NCBI RefSeq assembly: GCF_002873335.1
Contig: NZ_MCUW01000008.1
Span: 124,001 to 188,000 of the forward strand
DNA: 64,000 nt
Direction: 5' to 3'
Source of the DNA: Vibrio sp. 10N.286.49.B1
GTDB taxonomy: Bacteria; Pseudomonadota; Gammaproteobacteria; Enterobacterales; Vibrionaceae
In this document: piece by piece, positions 9,474 to 20,285 of the stretch
Layout: the number at the start of each line of letters is the position of its first letter
Numbering within the stretch: the first letter of the stretch is position 1
Translations under genes and position numbers: made by a program
Notes under the pieces: model-generated
What the model was told of the DNA's origin: nothing
The model's input: only the letters and a program-made list of their open reading frames with translations
Database searches by the model: none

Positions 9474-12431
9474 TCATAATCGAGCCAGTATTGCATTCAA
9501 AATGGTCATGGACTCAACTCTGACCCTCATGATTTGCTCCACTAACTGAATATAATCACCAATGGGGTCGTCAGACTTTTCAATCGCTAAGCAATGGTCA
9601 AACAACGACGTCAACCCGAGTGCACCCGCTGACCCTTTTAGCTTATGCGCCAGATCTTTAACAGCTTTAGCATCCCCCAACTGAGCCGCGTTTTCCAACG
9701 CTGATAAGGTATCTTTGCTGGATGACATGAAAGCATCGACTATTTTGGTCATTCTCGCTACACCTAAAACACCGACATCTTGTTCCAAAATACGTTCATC
9801 GACAACCGTATGCGAGTTGGCAATGGTTGTCGATGCATCGGTTATCGTTGTATGCGAGTCGGTCAAGGTTGTCTCTCCGTTCGTCGAGCTCAATCTAGGT
9901 GAGTTTGCATTTAAATCGCGCCCTTGCACATGAGTTTGAACAATCGTCTGTAGCGCTTCTCGGTCGATAGGCTTAGGAAGGTAACCTTCAAACCCTGCGT
10001 CCAAATAACTATCCACCTCTTCACTAAAGACATGAGCAGACACGGCGATCATTGGTGTTGAATTGTGAACCTTAGGGCTTTGCTCTAACTGTTTTAAATC
10101 TTGCATCAACCTGACGCCATCAGTATCGGGCAAGTTGATGTCTAACAACGCAATATCGAAGTCATTCTCTGTAAATAACTTAATCGCATCAGCACCATTT
10201 TCCGCACAACGCACATGATGCCCCATGTTAACCAAGAAGCCTTCAGCGACCATCAAGTTCACTGGGTTGTCCTCCACTAAAAGTACTCTAGCGCTCACAG
10301 CGACGGTACTATCAATTGGTTCGTATACATCTTGTTTTTCAAACTCACAGGTCTCTAAAGGAACGACAAACCAAAACCGACTTCCCTCAGCAAGATAAGA
10401 GTCAACATACATGCTCCCGCCCATAGCGACGACTAGCTTTTGACTAATCGCAAGGCCGAGCCCTGTCCCCCCGGATACGTTACGACTATTACTGGCTTGT
10501 GTGAAAGCATCGAATAGTGAAAGTTGATCATCAGGGCTAATGCCAACCCCCGTATCAGAGACTTCGAACACCAAGCAAGTAGCATCATCGGGATCTTTAG
10601 TGACATGGATACTGACCTCACCCTCATGAGTAAATTTGATGGCATTACCCACGAGGTTATTGATGACTTGGCTTAAGCGCGTTACATCACCGCAATAAAT
10701 TGATTGAACATCCGTATCAATACTAAAGCTAAAGTCCAATTGTTTCTCAAGCGCTTTACCGTGCATAAGCTGATAGCAATCACTGATCATACGAGTGAGA
10801 TCGAATGGGTTATTTCGAATATCTAGGTGCCCCGCTTCAATCTTAGAGTAATCCAATACATCATTGAGTATGGCTAGTAGGTTCTGGCCACTCCTATTAA
10901 TCACACCTAAATAGTGCTGTTGTTTCGAATCTAACGCCGTTTCTTCCATTAACGCCGCCGTGCCTAATACACCATTCATTGGTGTACGAATCTCATGGCT
11001 CATCGTAGCAAGAAAGGCCGTTTTCGCCCTGCTCGCTTGCTCTGCGTCGTTACGTGCCTGAGCATGGTTCTTTACTTCTCGATTTAAGCTTGAGTTAGTC
11101 GTTTGTAGTTCTAGCGTTCGATCGGTAATCGTTTGTTCTAGATGGGCCTTGTGCTCTTGTAACGCTGTTTTGGCGTTACTCTCCGCTTCAGCGGTGGTTT
11201 TTAGCGACTGTGCCGTATCTCTCGCCGTAACGATGGCTTGTCCCATATGAGCAAGTTCATCGTTACCTTTTACCGTGATATCCACATCTAACTGACCTTT
11301 TGCAATAGCCAAAAGCGCTGAAGAATATTCAGCTAAACGTTTCACAACAGAGAGGTATACCACGCGCCATACAATCACAACAACAATCACAAAGCTTAAG
11401 ATGGAAAGCAGTGTCAGTGTCCATTGAGCATAACTTAAGGTTGAAGAAAGCTGAGCAACAGCCGATGAGGTCGCGGCATTAGATTGGTCAACGAGCAAGG
11501 CCACGGTTTTATTCAATGACGTCAATTGATCTAATGTCTCTTGGTTCAGATCAACGGAACGTTGTTGCTGAAAGTTGGTTTGTTTAAGTAACGAAAATAC
11601 GTCACTCCCATCGTCGAGCTGTTGAAGCAGTTGTATCATTTGCTGTGATCGTGCGGGGTCTTCTACACCACGAACCCGTCGCTTCATTATCGTGATGTTC
11701 TGCTCATAGCTTACTCGTAGCTCTTCAATTCTATCCAACACAGAAACGGTACGTGACTCTTCAATCTGATTTAGAGTCTTAAATGCCAATAAATGCAGCT
11801 CATGTAAACGCTCTGAAAGATCTAAATCAATCTCCACTAGGCTATCCAAAGCGTCCAAAGCTTGCGCCTTTTTATTCGTTTCGAGCAGTGCGTAGATATG
11901 GGTAACGTTAGCCACAGCAATCGTACTCGTATTTAGAACTTGAGTACGAGTTAGTTGCTCTAATTCTTGTGCGAGAATACGCAGCTGATCAACTTTTTCT
12001 TCGATAGCGTGATTGAGTTCAATCCTTTTTTCGACAGACAACCCTAGTTCAATGAGAGTATCTAAAATAGCTTGTACATCATGTTCTAACTGTCCCAATA
12101 GGGTCGCATCAAATGAATCTGAGCCGAGTGTTTTGATGTGAGTAAGAAGAGATTCAAGTTGTGTAAACAACTTCTTACCGGCTTGTTGATGTTGAGCTTT
12201 GGTCTTTGCCGTAGATAGGGTTTGCACTGATGAAATAATTTTCGTACTGAGCTCCGACACTTCACGAGCTTCCAGCATAGACGGCATGGCCGTATCAACG
12301 ACATTTCTTTCTGTTTTTGCCACTAACGAAAAACCTGACACACCAATTACGGTTGAAAACAGCACCAATAATGCCATGACAAAGAATGAGTAAAATAATT
12401 TACGCCCGATACTAGCTTTAGCAAGTAGCAT
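9474..12431 (-). CDS. torS: Hybrid sensor kinase TorS
   Basis: This inner-membrane kinase of 985 residues, with TorT, senses trimethylamine N-oxide in the E. coli paradigm. Domains in order: TM1 (about 11-33), a helical periplasmic sensor (about 35-335), TM2 (about 340-360), HAMP (near 375), HisKA with SHEIRTP (His near 478), HATPase with N, G1 and G2 boxes ([16 protein letters not shown]), a receiver with phospho-acceptor Asp near 762 (LLDINLP), and Hpt with AHKLKGSAG near 928. A Ser/Thr/Asp-rich linker joins receiver and Hpt. It is divergent from torT across 92 bases, the main reason for naming it TorS. The response regulator torR and the torCAD reductase are not in the window. Confidence 0.85.
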   Translation of the reverse strand: MLLAKASIGRKLFYSFFVMALLVLFSTVIGVSGFSLVAKTERNVVDTAMPSMLEAREVSELSTKIISSVQTLSTAKTKAQHQQAGKKLFTQLESLLTHIKTLGSDSFDATLLGQLEHDVQAILDTLIELGLSVEKRIELNHAIEEKVDQLRILAQELEQLTRTQVLNTSTIAVANVTHIYALLETNKKAQALDALDSLVEIDLDLSERLHELHLLAFKTLNQIEESRTVSVLDRIEELRVSYEQNITIMKRRVRGVEDPARSQQMIQLLQQLDDGSDVFSLLKQTNFQQQRSVDLNQETLDQLTSLNKTVALLVDQSNAATSSAVAQLSSTLSYAQWTLTLLSILSFVIVVVIVWRVVYLSVVKRLAEYSSALLAIAKGQLDVDITVKGNDELAHMGQAIVTARDTAQSLKTTAEAESNAKTALQEHKAHLEQTITDRTLELQTTNSSLNREVKNHAQARNDAEQASRAKTAFLATMSHEIRTPMNGVLGTAALMEETALDSKQQHYLGVINRSGQNLLAILNDVLDYSKIEAGHLDIRNNPFDLTRMISDCYQLMHGKALEKQLDFSFSIDTDVQSIYCGDVTRLSQVINNLVGNAIKFTHEGEVSIHVTKDPDDATCLVFEVSDTGVGISPDDQLSLFDAFTQASNSRNVSGGTGLGLAISQKLVVAMGGSMYVDSYLAEGSRFWFVVPLETCEFEKQDVYEPIDSTVAVSARVLLVEDNPVNLMVAEGFLVNMGHHVRCAENGADAIKLFTENDFDIALLDINLPDTDGVRLMQDLKQLEQSPKVHNSTPMIAVSAHVFSEEVDSYLDAGFEGYLPKPIDREALQTIVQTHVQGRDLNANSPRLSSTNGETTLTDSHTTITDASTTIANSHTVVDERILEQDVGVLGVARMTKIVDAFMSSSKDTLSALENAAQLGDAKAVKDLAHKLKGSAGALGLTSLFDHCLAIEKSDDPIGDYIQLVEQIMRVRVESMTILNAILARL

Positions 12432-12523
12432 TTATAACCCCGTGAAAATCCGCTGTTTTACACTGTGATAATACGCTATATTTTGCATGGTTCGATCTTC
12501 AGTTGCCACCAAACGATGAGTCC

Positions 12524-13537
12524 ATGTCAAAAAAAGCGAAAAACCTAGCCATCCTGCGTGTTATTCCGCTCTTATTGAGTGCAATTCCACTCTTATATAG
12601 TGTATCTGCGAACAGTGCAGAGGAGAAAATTTGCACTATTTACCCGCATTTAAAGGATTCATATTGGTTATCCGTCAATTATGGCATGGTTAACGAAGCG
12701 CAAGCGTTGAACATCGAGCTCAAGGTCTTGGAATCCGGTGGTTATCCAAATATTGACAAACAACGTCAGCAACTCAAATCATGTAAAGATTGGGGGGCTG
12801 ATGCCATTATTTTAGGCACAGTGTCACCCACAGCATTCGAACACGACCTATCACAGTACACTGGTAGCATCCCTGTTTTTGCGACCGTCAACCACCTCAT
12901 TGTTGACGAAAATCAATCACAATACGTGAAAGGTGTCGTAGGAGTAGACTGGTATTGGATGGGCTATAAAGCCGGTAAATTTCTTGCCTCGAAACACCCT
13001 AAAGGCAGCGGTCGCGTTGAGTTGGCACTTTTACCAGGCCCCCGCTCAAGCGGAGGTACTAAGCCTGTGATTGTAGGGTTTCGTGAAGCAATCAAGGATA
13101 CGGATATACTGGTCACAGATACACTCTGGGCAGATAATGACAAGGAGTTACAACGTAACCTTGTGCAGCAGGTTATTGAAACCAGACCTAACTTGCAGTA
13201 TGTCGTCGGCAGCGCCGTTGCCATAGAAGCGGCAATAAGTGAGGTACGCACGGCGAATCTCCAAGATCAAATCGACCTACTTTCTATTTACCTCAGCCAT
13301 GGCGTATATCGCGGGTTGTTACGAGATAAAGTTCAATTCGCACCTACTGATAAAATGGTTGAGCAAGGTCGTTTGTCAGTGCAACAAGCAACGTTTTATT
13401 TAAGAAGTGAGCCTTACGGTTATGATCTGGCACCAGACATTGAAACCCTCACACCCGCTCACCTTAACCCAGATGCTATCGGTGAGTCTCTGTCTCCAAC
13501 AGGCTACCGACCTATTTTTGACGTCCAACCCCATTAA
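12524..13537 (+). CDS. torT: Periplasmic TMAO-binding protein TorT
   Basis: The 337-residue protein starts with a signal peptide ending near SANSAEE and has a LacI/ribose-binding type periplasmic fold. YPHLKDSYWLSVNYGMVNEA near the mature N-terminus is typical of TorT. The ATG at 12524 is preferred over a TTG 21 bases upstream because it puts positive residues directly before the hydrophobic segment. TorT binds TMAO and passes the signal to the TorS sensor domain; the divergent torS neighbour supports this. Confidence 0.85.
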   Translation: MSKKAKNLAILRVIPLLLSAIPLLYSVSANSAEEKICTIYPHLKDSYWLSVNYGMVNEAQALNIELKVLESGGYPNIDKQRQQLKSCKDWGADAIILGTVSPTAFEHDLSQYTGSIPVFATVNHLIVDENQSQYVKGVVGVDWYWMGYKAGKFLASKHPKGSGRVELALLPGPRSSGGTKPVIVGFREAIKDTDILVTDTLWADNDKELQRNLVQQVIETRPNLQYVVGSAVAIEAAISEVRTANLQDQIDLLSIYLSHGVYRGLLRDKVQFAPTDKMVEQGRLSVQQATFYLRSEPYGYDLAPDIETLTPAHLNPDAIGESLSPTGYRPIFDVQPH

Positions 13538-13630
13538 TCATCACACTTGTTATTCTACACAATTGATTGAAGATTCAAGGACGTTTAACATCGACGTTAA
13601 TTGTTAATCGTTTTCATTATTAAGGACTTG

Positions 13631-13674
13631 GCATTCTAACGAGGCAATAACGGATATTGTCTCTCATAGAATGC
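13631..13674 (+). repeat. Hairpin-forming inverted repeat in the mgsA leader
   Basis: GCATTCTA (13631-13638) and TAGAATGC (13667-13674) form a perfect 8-bp stem with an inner CAATA/TATTG pairing. It ends 20 bases before the mgsA start. No T run follows, so it is not a classical terminator. Confidence 0.5.
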
Positions 13675-13694
13675 TAATAATCAGGAAATAATCC

Positions 13695-14150
13695 ATGCAG
13701 AAAAAAATACGTACTATGCCCGCTCACAAACACATTGCGCTTGTTGCTCATGATCATCACAAGCCAGAGCTACTGCGTTGGGTGTTAGAAAATAAAGAAA
13801 AGCTACAAAGCCACTTCCTGTATGCAACAGGAACCACAGGCAATATGTTAAGCAAGGATACTGGTCTAGCGATTAAAAGTATGATTAGTGGCCCTATGGG
13901 CGGCGACCAACAAATTGGAGCGCTTATATCTGAAGGTAAATTAGACATGCTTATTTTCTTCTGGGATCCACTCAATGCGGTGCCTCATGACCCAGATGTG
14001 AAAGCACTACTAAGAATTGCCAGTGTTTGGAATATTCCTGTCGCAACCAACCGTGCAACAGCCAACTTTCTGTTTGAGTCTGATTTATTGGGCAAAGAAG
14101 TGGATATCGAAATCCCAGATTATGAAGCTTACTTAGCAGAACGTGTTTAA
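13695..14150 (+). CDS. mgsA: Methylglyoxal synthase
   Basis: The 151-residue cytoplasmic enzyme converts dihydroxyacetone phosphate to methylglyoxal and phosphate, a bypass of lower glycolysis. Family motifs are seen in order: ALVAHDHHK (substrate-binding His), ATGTTG phosphate loop, [11 protein letters not shown] with the catalytic Asp region, and FFWDPL followed by [12 protein letters not shown]. The length matches the family (about 150). An AGGAAATAA ribosome-binding site precedes the ATG. It is monocistronic with its own terminator. Confidence 0.96.
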   Translation: MQKKIRTMPAHKHIALVAHDHHKPELLRWVLENKEKLQSHFLYATGTTGNMLSKDTGLAIKSMISGPMGGDQQIGALISEGKLDMLIFFWDPLNAVPHDPDVKALLRIASVWNIPVATNRATANFLFESDLLGKEVDIEIPDYEAYLAERV

Positions 14151-14223
14151 CTGCCTCATAGAATACAATTAATTAACGTCTTTGTGACTGGTACTGGTCC
14201 GCAAAGCACTCGTCGCTATAAGT

Positions 14224-14253
14224 AAAAAAGGAGTCCAACTGGGCTCCTTTTTT
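14224..14253. terminator. Intrinsic terminator between mgsA and the antiporter
   Basis: A-run, GGAGTCC, AACT loop, GGGCTCC and T-run make a hairpin usable on both strands between two convergent genes. Confidence 0.88.
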
Positions 14254-14285
14254 GCTTGCATTCGCTATGTTGATAATCAATTGTT

Positions 14286-15704
14286 TTAAGCGTGAAGATA
14301 ACCTGTCGCCATAAGGTAAATTGATATCGCCGCCATTATGACCAGTGCGATCTCAAAGACCTTGTCCTGCACGGCATACACGCGCTCTCCTGATTGAATT
14401 CTATCAGCATGGGTATAACGGAAAAAAGGGATGCCAATCGCGTATAAAATCGTCGCCATCAGCAAATACTCTACACCTGCCGCCGTGATCAACCAAACAC
14501 AAAACGCCGCAGACAACGCCGCGATGATCGCCACGCGCTTGGAGTTTTTATGCCGACCAGAGTGATCATTTATAGCAATCTTAAGTAAGTATAAGCTACT
14601 CAGCAGGTAGCACGGTAGAACCATCACAGAAGCGATATTAATTGCGGCAAGATAAACGTTTTCAAACAGGACTACCATCAATACCAGTACTTGCATGAAG
14701 CTCGTCGACATATTGAGCGAAGCTGAAGGTGCTCCATTGTCGTTCGTTCTGCTCAAAAAACGTGGGAACTCGCCTACTCTCCCGGCTTCAAATGGCACCT
14801 CAGCCACCAGCATCGTCCAAGCCACTAGAGCGCCAAAAACGGAAACCAATACACAAATATTCACTAACAGCCTACCCCATGGCCCAACAGCGTGCGCCAA
14901 CAATGAAGCAGCAGATGGATTGGATAATTGTGCTAGTTCCGCTTGCGGTAGTATTCCATAGGCTAGCACAGAGATAAGTGTGTACATGGTAATCGCAACT
15001 AAAAAGCCAATGAGTGTTGCTTTACCCACATCCGACTTTTTCTTTGCTTTGCCAGATAACACGACCGCACCCTCAATACCGACGAAACACCATAAGGTGA
15101 CCATCATGGTACTTTGTATTTGAGAAAACACCGTGCCAAGATTGTTTTCCTCACCCCAAACATCTACTACCATACGATCAGAATCAAACGTCGCGAACAG
15201 GATGCAAATGATGAGTGTCAATCCCATCAACTTACCGATTGTGGAAATGACATTAATAAAAGAAGACGCTTGAACGCCTCGCAATGCGATAAAATTCATT
15301 AACCACAAAAGACTTGAGCAAAGTACAACGGTTTCAACACCATGCTCCAGCAAGACAGGGAAAAATAAACCCAATGAATCATTAATCATCACAGAGAGCG
15401 CTACGTTCCCCATGCAACTCATGATCCAATAACCCCACGCTGATTGGAATCCGACAAACTCCCCAAACCCGGCTTTGGCGTAAGAAAAAATCCCAGAGTT
15501 GAGGTCTGGTCTACGTTCAGATAGTTGCTTAAACGTTGTGACTAAGAGCAGCATCCCAACACCAGTGATCACCCACGCCAACACGACCGCACCCAAGGAT
15601 GCACTTTCCGCCATATTCTGAGGAATGCTGAATATTCCACTTCCGATCATTGACCCAAATACGATGGCAATGAGTCCAATCAAACCCACAGAGTTCTTTT
15701 TCAT
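14286..15704 (-). CDS. APC-superfamily basic amino acid/polyamine antiporter
   Basis: The 472-residue inner-membrane protein has about twelve helices. It starts with the APC consensus GLIAIVFGSMIGSGIFSIP (glycine-rich unwound helix 1). SGIFSYAKAGFGEFVGFQSA in the next region is typical of the APA branch (ArcD arginine/ornithine, CadB and PotE types). Exchange of an amino acid for its decarboxylation or deimination product is the family role; the substrate cannot be fixed, and no decarboxylase or deiminase gene is adjacent. Its leader contains a terminator just before the start codon, which suggests regulation by termination. Confidence 0.85.
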   Translation of the reverse strand: MKKNSVGLIGLIAIVFGSMIGSGIFSIPQNMAESASLGAVVLAWVITGVGMLLLVTTFKQLSERRPDLNSGIFSYAKAGFGEFVGFQSAWGYWIMSCMGNVALSVMINDSLGLFFPVLLEHGVETVVLCSSLLWLMNFIALRGVQASSFINVISTIGKLMGLTLIICILFATFDSDRMVVDVWGEENNLGTVFSQIQSTMMVTLWCFVGIEGAVVLSGKAKKKSDVGKATLIGFLVAITMYTLISVLAYGILPQAELAQLSNPSAASLLAHAVGPWGRLLVNICVLVSVFGALVAWTMLVAEVPFEAGRVGEFPRFLSRTNDNGAPSASLNMSTSFMQVLVLMVVLFENVYLAAINIASVMVLPCYLLSSLYLLKIAINDHSGRHKNSKRVAIIAALSAAFCVWLITAAGVEYLLMATILYAIGIPFFRYTHADRIQSGERVYAVQDKVFEIALVIMAAISIYLMATGYLHA

Positions 15705-15718
15705 TCTTAATTCTCAAT

Positions 15719-15756
15719 AAAAAAAAGCAGCCGCCCCGAAGTGAAGCGTCTGCTTT
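15719..15756 (-). terminator. Terminator-like hairpin in the antiporter leader
   Basis: On the minus strand AAAGCAG and CGC pair with GCG and CTGCTTT, and T8 follows. The structure ends about 15 bases before the antiporter start and lies downstream of its apparent promoter. It could be an attenuator or the late terminator of the hydrolase gene upstream. Confidence 0.7.
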
Positions 15757-15771
15757 ATGTTCTTATGGATT

Positions 15772-15799
15772 ATTATATGCATTATCCATGCATATTCAA
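15772..15799 (-). promoter_or_regulatory. Sigma-70 promoter for the antiporter transcript
   Basis: On the minus strand TTGAAT (15794-15799), a 16-base spacer and a perfect TATAAT (15772-15777) are seen about 65 bases upstream of the antiporter start. The leader hairpin lies just downstream. Confidence 0.6.
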
Positions 15800-15957
15800 C
15801 ACATAACCATGATGTTTGCGTTAAGTTATAAAATTTAATCTCGATTAGGTTAATATTGTTAGTATATTAATTCAATAACGTTTCAATTACTCATTAACGT
15901 TAGCCTATTGAGGTATATCGCCGCCCGTAATTAACGGAGTCGTAACGACACTAATTG

Positions 15958-16947
15958 TTAATTAACGTTGCCCAAGTGATTCAAGAGTACACGATTCACT
16001 TCACTGGCTCGTTCGTATTGCATCGCATGACCGGCACCATCCATTTTAATGAATGTCGTATTATGTCCTAACAGTTTCTGAACGCGAGGCGCATCTTCAA
16101 TCCCAATCACCTTATCGCCGCTACCCCAAATTAACAGTTTTGCAATCGGTGTTTTACCAACGGCCTCAAAATCCGGCGTAGGATCTTGAGTAATCAAATA
16201 CCGTCCGGTGCTTAAAATCGCTCGCCTAAATCCTTTATACTGCATCTGGATACGGAATGTCCGTTGCCAATTAGGAAAGCGACTGGGATCGGTAAGATCG
16301 TTAAGCTGATTTTTTGGCAAATTAGGAACGAAGAACGAATACCCTAGCCACTTCCCTAAAAATGGGACAGTCAACGGTCCAATATCAATGGGTTGGTTGA
16401 ACGGTGCGATGTACGCAACACTAAAAACAGTGCTCGGGTATGTTGCTATATAATGGGATGTAATAGCTCCGCCCATTGACAGCCCTACAATATGAAATGA
16501 GGCGCTACCAATCAGTTCACTTGTGAGCTCACGAATTTGTTCCACGAACAATGCTTTGTCATACTTAACAGAGGGTCGAGAGGAATAACCCCGTCCATAT
16601 AAGTCAAACGTAAGAACGCGATAACCCCGAGCAACAAGGGCTTCTACGTTGTTGTCCCACATATAAGATGGGGCAGAAAAGCCATGTACTAGCACAACGA
16701 CGTGACCTTCAGGGACGCCGACTAGTTGATAGTGAACCGAACCATGCTTCAACTCGATAAACTGTCCAGGTGCTTGAACCCTATTAACAGCATTTAAAGG
16801 ATACTTTTCTTTGTTACGTAACCAAGGTAGTAAGAGAATAATTACAACAACAAACAACCCTACACTCAACATTAATACGTCACTATTAAACACACTACTT
16901 CCCACAATACGATTACCCTCAATCTTGAACACCGATAGTGTAAACAC
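15958..16947 (-). CDS. Alpha/beta hydrolase, membrane-anchored
   Basis: The 329-residue protein has an N-terminal membrane segment (residues about 24-43, LMLSVGLFVVVIILLLPWL) and then an alpha/beta-hydrolase fold. VLVHGFSAPSYMWD gives the oxyanion-hole HG region, GLSMGG is the nucleophile elbow (Ser), and GAGHAMQYE carries the catalytic His. DLYGRGYSSRP follows strand 4 as in C-C hydrolases and lipases. It may start at a later Met (residue 26). Substrate unknown. Confidence 0.8.
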   Translation of the reverse strand: MFTLSVFKIEGNRIVGSSVFNSDVLMLSVGLFVVVIILLLPWLRNKEKYPLNAVNRVQAPGQFIELKHGSVHYQLVGVPEGHVVVLVHGFSAPSYMWDNNVEALVARGYRVLTFDLYGRGYSSRPSVKYDKALFVEQIRELTSELIGSASFHIVGLSMGGAITSHYIATYPSTVFSVAYIAPFNQPIDIGPLTVPFLGKWLGYSFFVPNLPKNQLNDLTDPSRFPNWQRTFRIQMQYKGFRRAILSTGRYLITQDPTPDFEAVGKTPIAKLLIWGSGDKVIGIEDAPRVQKLLGHNTTFIKMDGAGHAMQYERASEVNRVLLNHLGNVN

Positions 16948-17060
16948 TTTTATGTGTGGGCGAGCTTAGAGCGTTATGTCTTCTGTTGAGTACCCTAATA
17001 CAATGGTGACGGATGTATTGGCAATTGAAATACAACGTCGCTTCAAAACACTGGAAATAA

Positions 17061-17088
17061 AAAACGCCTCAAGGAAGAGGCGTTTTTT
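17061..17088. terminator. Intrinsic terminator
   Basis: AAAACGCCTC, AAGGAA loop, GAGGCG and T6 form a strong hairpin just downstream of the second hybrid kinase gene, with A/T runs on both sides. Confidence 0.88.
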
Positions 17089-17126
17089 GACAAAATTATG
17101 AGCAATATATCGTCACTATTTTCTTT

Positions 17127-20100
17127 CTACATGAGGTTTTGCATCTCATGCAACAGCTTTTCTCTCCGCACGGGTTTAGGTACATAAGCATCCATACCAG
17201 CATCGAAACACTTCTGAATATCGTCATCAACGACACTTGCGGTTAAGGCGATAATAGGCGTAGGTCTGATACCCTGTTGCTTTTCAAAGCTGCGTATATC
17301 TTTTGTGGCCGTAAACCCATCTTTGACGGGCATCATGCAGTCCATCAATATAACATCAAAATGAGGGTCACTTTGATAGGCTTCAAGCGCTTGTTGACCA
17401 TCGTTTGCAATCACATAAGCATAGCCAGCTTTTTGCAGGTGTAATGACGCGACTTTCTGGTTAACTATGTTATCTTCAACCAATAAAACACGAATTGCGC
17501 TCTCAACGGCATCAGCCTTAAAAGGCTCGCTCTTCACCGTCGAATCATCAACCAAAGAGGCGTTGTCTTTTAAGTTGTCGATATTATCTTGCTTAACTTC
17601 AACAGCACTTATCAGTTTCTGTTTGAGGATCTCAGCCTTAAAGGGCTTAGGAACGTAATCATCCATGCCCGCATCAAAACATTTTTGAATATCATCATCA
17701 ACCACACTGGCAGTGAGCGCGATGATTGGTGTCTTGGGGAGGTTACCTTTATTTTCATGATCTCTAATGACTTTCGTTGCATTAAAACCATCCATCACAG
17801 GCATCATACAATCCATTAAAACGGCGCTGTAATTTTTACCCGATTTGTAATGCTCTACCGCTTCAAGTCCATTGTTAGCCACATCATATTCATAACCCAA
17901 CTTTTTCAGATGCAAACTGGCCACTTTTTGATTAACTAAATTATCTTCGACTAACAGCACAAATATTTTTTGTTCTGCTTGGGTTATTAGTGCAATGCTC
18001 GACAGCCCCTGTTCCAATACCTTACAACAAGATTCGATCGATTTTAAAAGTCGATTACCAAGTAACGGATAGGTGATTAATGAACTGATATTTCTTCCGA
18101 AATCTCTATTTACACCTTCGAACTGTCGTATCATACAAAGTGCTGAGCTGCCAGAGTTTAGCTCAGGGAAGTAACGTTCATCCTGTTCAGATGACACGCC
18201 ACCACCTTCTACATATATGACGATATTCTTCTTGTCAGACATCGCGCGTTTCGCACTCTGAATATCGGGATAAACATGGGCAAGCTCTAAATTGTAGAAC
18301 GATAGGTCACGCTTAATTCGTTCCTCATAAACGCTATCCTGACACACCATGATCAGCTCGTCATAGTCTAACTCATGACGGTGTTGATACTGTTTTTCGT
18401 CGATAGGTAGGTCGAGTTCAAAGTAAAAACAACTGCCTTCTCCTTTGACTGAATCCAGTTCAATGTGTCCACCCATGAGCTCAATCAATTGAGTACTGAT
18501 TGCCAGTCCTAACCCCGTTCCACCGAACTGTCTTGTCGTTGAGTCATCTTCTTGTGCAAAGGCTTCAAATATATTGGCTTGGCGGTCCTCATCGATGCCA
18601 ATCCCTGAATCTCTCACATCGAACCGCAACGAAGCGATGTTATCTTTCTCTCCAAGGTGATAAACACCGATAGTCACACTGCCTTCGCTGGTAAACTTGA
18701 CGGCATTAGACATAAAGTTCATCAACACCTGACGCATACGGTGGTCATCCGCAAGAACTCGAAATGGCACACTACAATCGATATCGACATTGAGTTTAAT
18801 GCCCTTTTCTTTCACTTTAGGGGCCACTATCGATGCGATATCGTAAATCGTTTCGCGTATGGAGGTTGAATGGGGATTGATCTGTAACATACCCGATTCT
18901 ATTTTCGAGAAATCCAGTATGTCGTTAATCAAGCTTAATAGCAGGTGTGACGACGTTTCAATCGTATCAACGTAGTCTTTTTGTGTTGCGGTCAGTTCAG
19001 TATCCGAAAGTACTTCTGAGATACCAATAACACCATTTAGTGGCGTCCGTATCTCATGAGACATGTTCGCCAAGAAACTACTTTTCGCTTTACTCGCTTG
19101 AATCGCATCTTCTTTCGCTCGTTCTGCGTCTTCTTTCGCTTCAAGCAAACGTTTCTGACTTTCTTGTCGCTCCAAGGTTAAACGCTCTACTTCTAAAGCG
19201 AAACGGCTTAGCTCATCATTTCCTCGTACACGGTCGCTAAGAGGTGTCTGCTCATCTTGATCACCACGCTCAAGATACTTTAAAACCATATTTAAGTTTT
19301 TGATCACACGATGAGCGAGACTGATACCCGTTACAATAACGAGCGCGGTTAATAACCCAATGCCAGCGAAAAATGCGGCACGCGTCTGCTCAAAAGTCGC
19401 GACCAATCCACGAATTTCTTCACGTAACTGGACTTCAATTGAGTCAGCAACTGATTGTAAAAGGTTAAGCCTTAATGCCAATGCACTAAGACCGGTACTC
19501 ACTTCGTTTTGGGGCAACGCTACGGAAGGATCGGAGGCCAATAACAACGAGCGAAATTGACTCCCTTGCTCAAAAGCACTATTGGAAAAGGTATTGAGAA
19601 GTAAGGTGACTTGTTTTTCATCAGCGTTGATAGCCACAAACCGCTCAACAAACAGTTGCTGACTTTGCGTTAAGCTACGAATTTCCTCTTTGATAGCTTC
19701 AACGTTACCTTGATTGGCTTCTGCGTTAATAAGTTGCAAAATTTGCCATATTTCTTCATCCGCCCAGAACATCAACCATTCTAGCTGTGCCAACGCGGTC
19801 ATGTGTCCATCTACGGCTGAAATAGTGCCTCTATAAGGGGCTTTTTCAAGGAACAGTAAAATTTGCTTATAAGTATCAACCTGCCATTCCACAACTTCAT
19901 TTTTTTCTTCGGCATCGACAACATCAACTAACGACGAAATGCTTTCTTGATAGTCTGAAACTAACCCTTGTAGGTGTTCGAGGTTTTCACCTGTAAATAA
20001 TGACTCAGACAGCGAATTGAGTTGTTCGACTTGTAAAGTCGTTTCCGCAGGTTCATTAGATAAGCGCGCTGCGTTCGCATTAGATTGAAGATCTGAGAGC

Positions 20101-20285
20101 ACTTGAGAGAAAAGAACCAACCCTTCAACTTTTTCTAAATCAGAGAGTTGGTGGTTCAAGGTGTTAACTTGCCTAGAAGCCAAATAAAGAATTAACAACA
20201 CTGGCAGAATTACTAGGGCGGATATTTTATGCTTTACCGATAAGCTATTCCAATAGTTTAACATCACCATTCCATTGCCAAACAA
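17127..20285 (-). CDS. Hybrid sensor histidine kinase with two tandem receivers
   Basis: This 1052-residue inner-membrane kinase has TM1 (about 24-42), a long helical extracytoplasmic domain (about 45-300, resembling NIT-type helical sensors only in general character), TM2 (about 312-330), a short linker, HisKA with [10 protein letters not shown] (His near 413), HATPase ([16 protein letters not shown]), and a degenerate receiver-like stretch (about 640-760). Two near-duplicate receivers follow, with phospho-acceptor Asp near 824 and 982 (both LMDCMMPV). No Hpt domain is present, so a separate Hpt protein would be needed for a relay. The ligand is unknown. Confidence 0.9.
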   Translation of the reverse strand: MFGNGMVMLNYWNSLSVKHKISALVILPVLLILYLASRQVNTLNHQLSDLEKVEGLVLFSQVLSDLQSNANAARLSNEPAETTLQVEQLNSLSESLFTGENLEHLQGLVSDYQESISSLVDVVDAEEKNEVVEWQVDTYKQILLFLEKAPYRGTISAVDGHMTALAQLEWLMFWADEEIWQILQLINAEANQGNVEAIKEEIRSLTQSQQLFVERFVAINADEKQVTLLLNTFSNSAFEQGSQFRSLLLASDPSVALPQNEVSTGLSALALRLNLLQSVADSIEVQLREEIRGLVATFEQTRAAFFAGIGLLTALVIVTGISLAHRVIKNLNMVLKYLERGDQDEQTPLSDRVRGNDELSRFALEVERLTLERQESQKRLLEAKEDAERAKEDAIQASKAKSSFLANMSHEIRTPLNGVIGISEVLSDTELTATQKDYVDTIETSSHLLLSLINDILDFSKIESGMLQINPHSTSIRETIYDIASIVAPKVKEKGIKLNVDIDCSVPFRVLADDHRMRQVLMNFMSNAVKFTSEGSVTIGVYHLGEKDNIASLRFDVRDSGIGIDEDRQANIFEAFAQEDDSTTRQFGGTGLGLAISTQLIELMGGHIELDSVKGEGSCFYFELDLPIDEKQYQHRHELDYDELIMVCQDSVYEERIKRDLSFYNLELAHVYPDIQSAKRAMSDKKNIVIYVEGGGVSSEQDERYFPELNSGSSALCMIRQFEGVNRDFGRNISSLITYPLLGNRLLKSIESCCKVLEQGLSSIALITQAEQKIFVLLVEDNLVNQKVASLHLKKLGYEYDVANNGLEAVEHYKSGKNYSAVLMDCMMPVMDGFNATKVIRDHENKGNLPKTPIIALTASVVDDDIQKCFDAGMDDYVPKPFKAEILKQKLISAVEVKQDNIDNLKDNASLVDDSTVKSEPFKADAVESAIRVLLVEDNIVNQKVASLHLQKAGYAYVIANDGQQALEAYQSDPHFDVILMDCMMPVKDGFTATKDIRSFEKQQGIRPTPIIALTASVVDDDIQKCFDAGMDAYVPKPVRREKLLHEMQNLM

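Noticed and set aside
15705..15957. Lysine riboswitch upstream of the amino-acid antiporter
   Set aside because: I read the leader on the minus strand; the conserved lysine-aptamer segments are absent and the promoter leaves only about 60 bases of leader.
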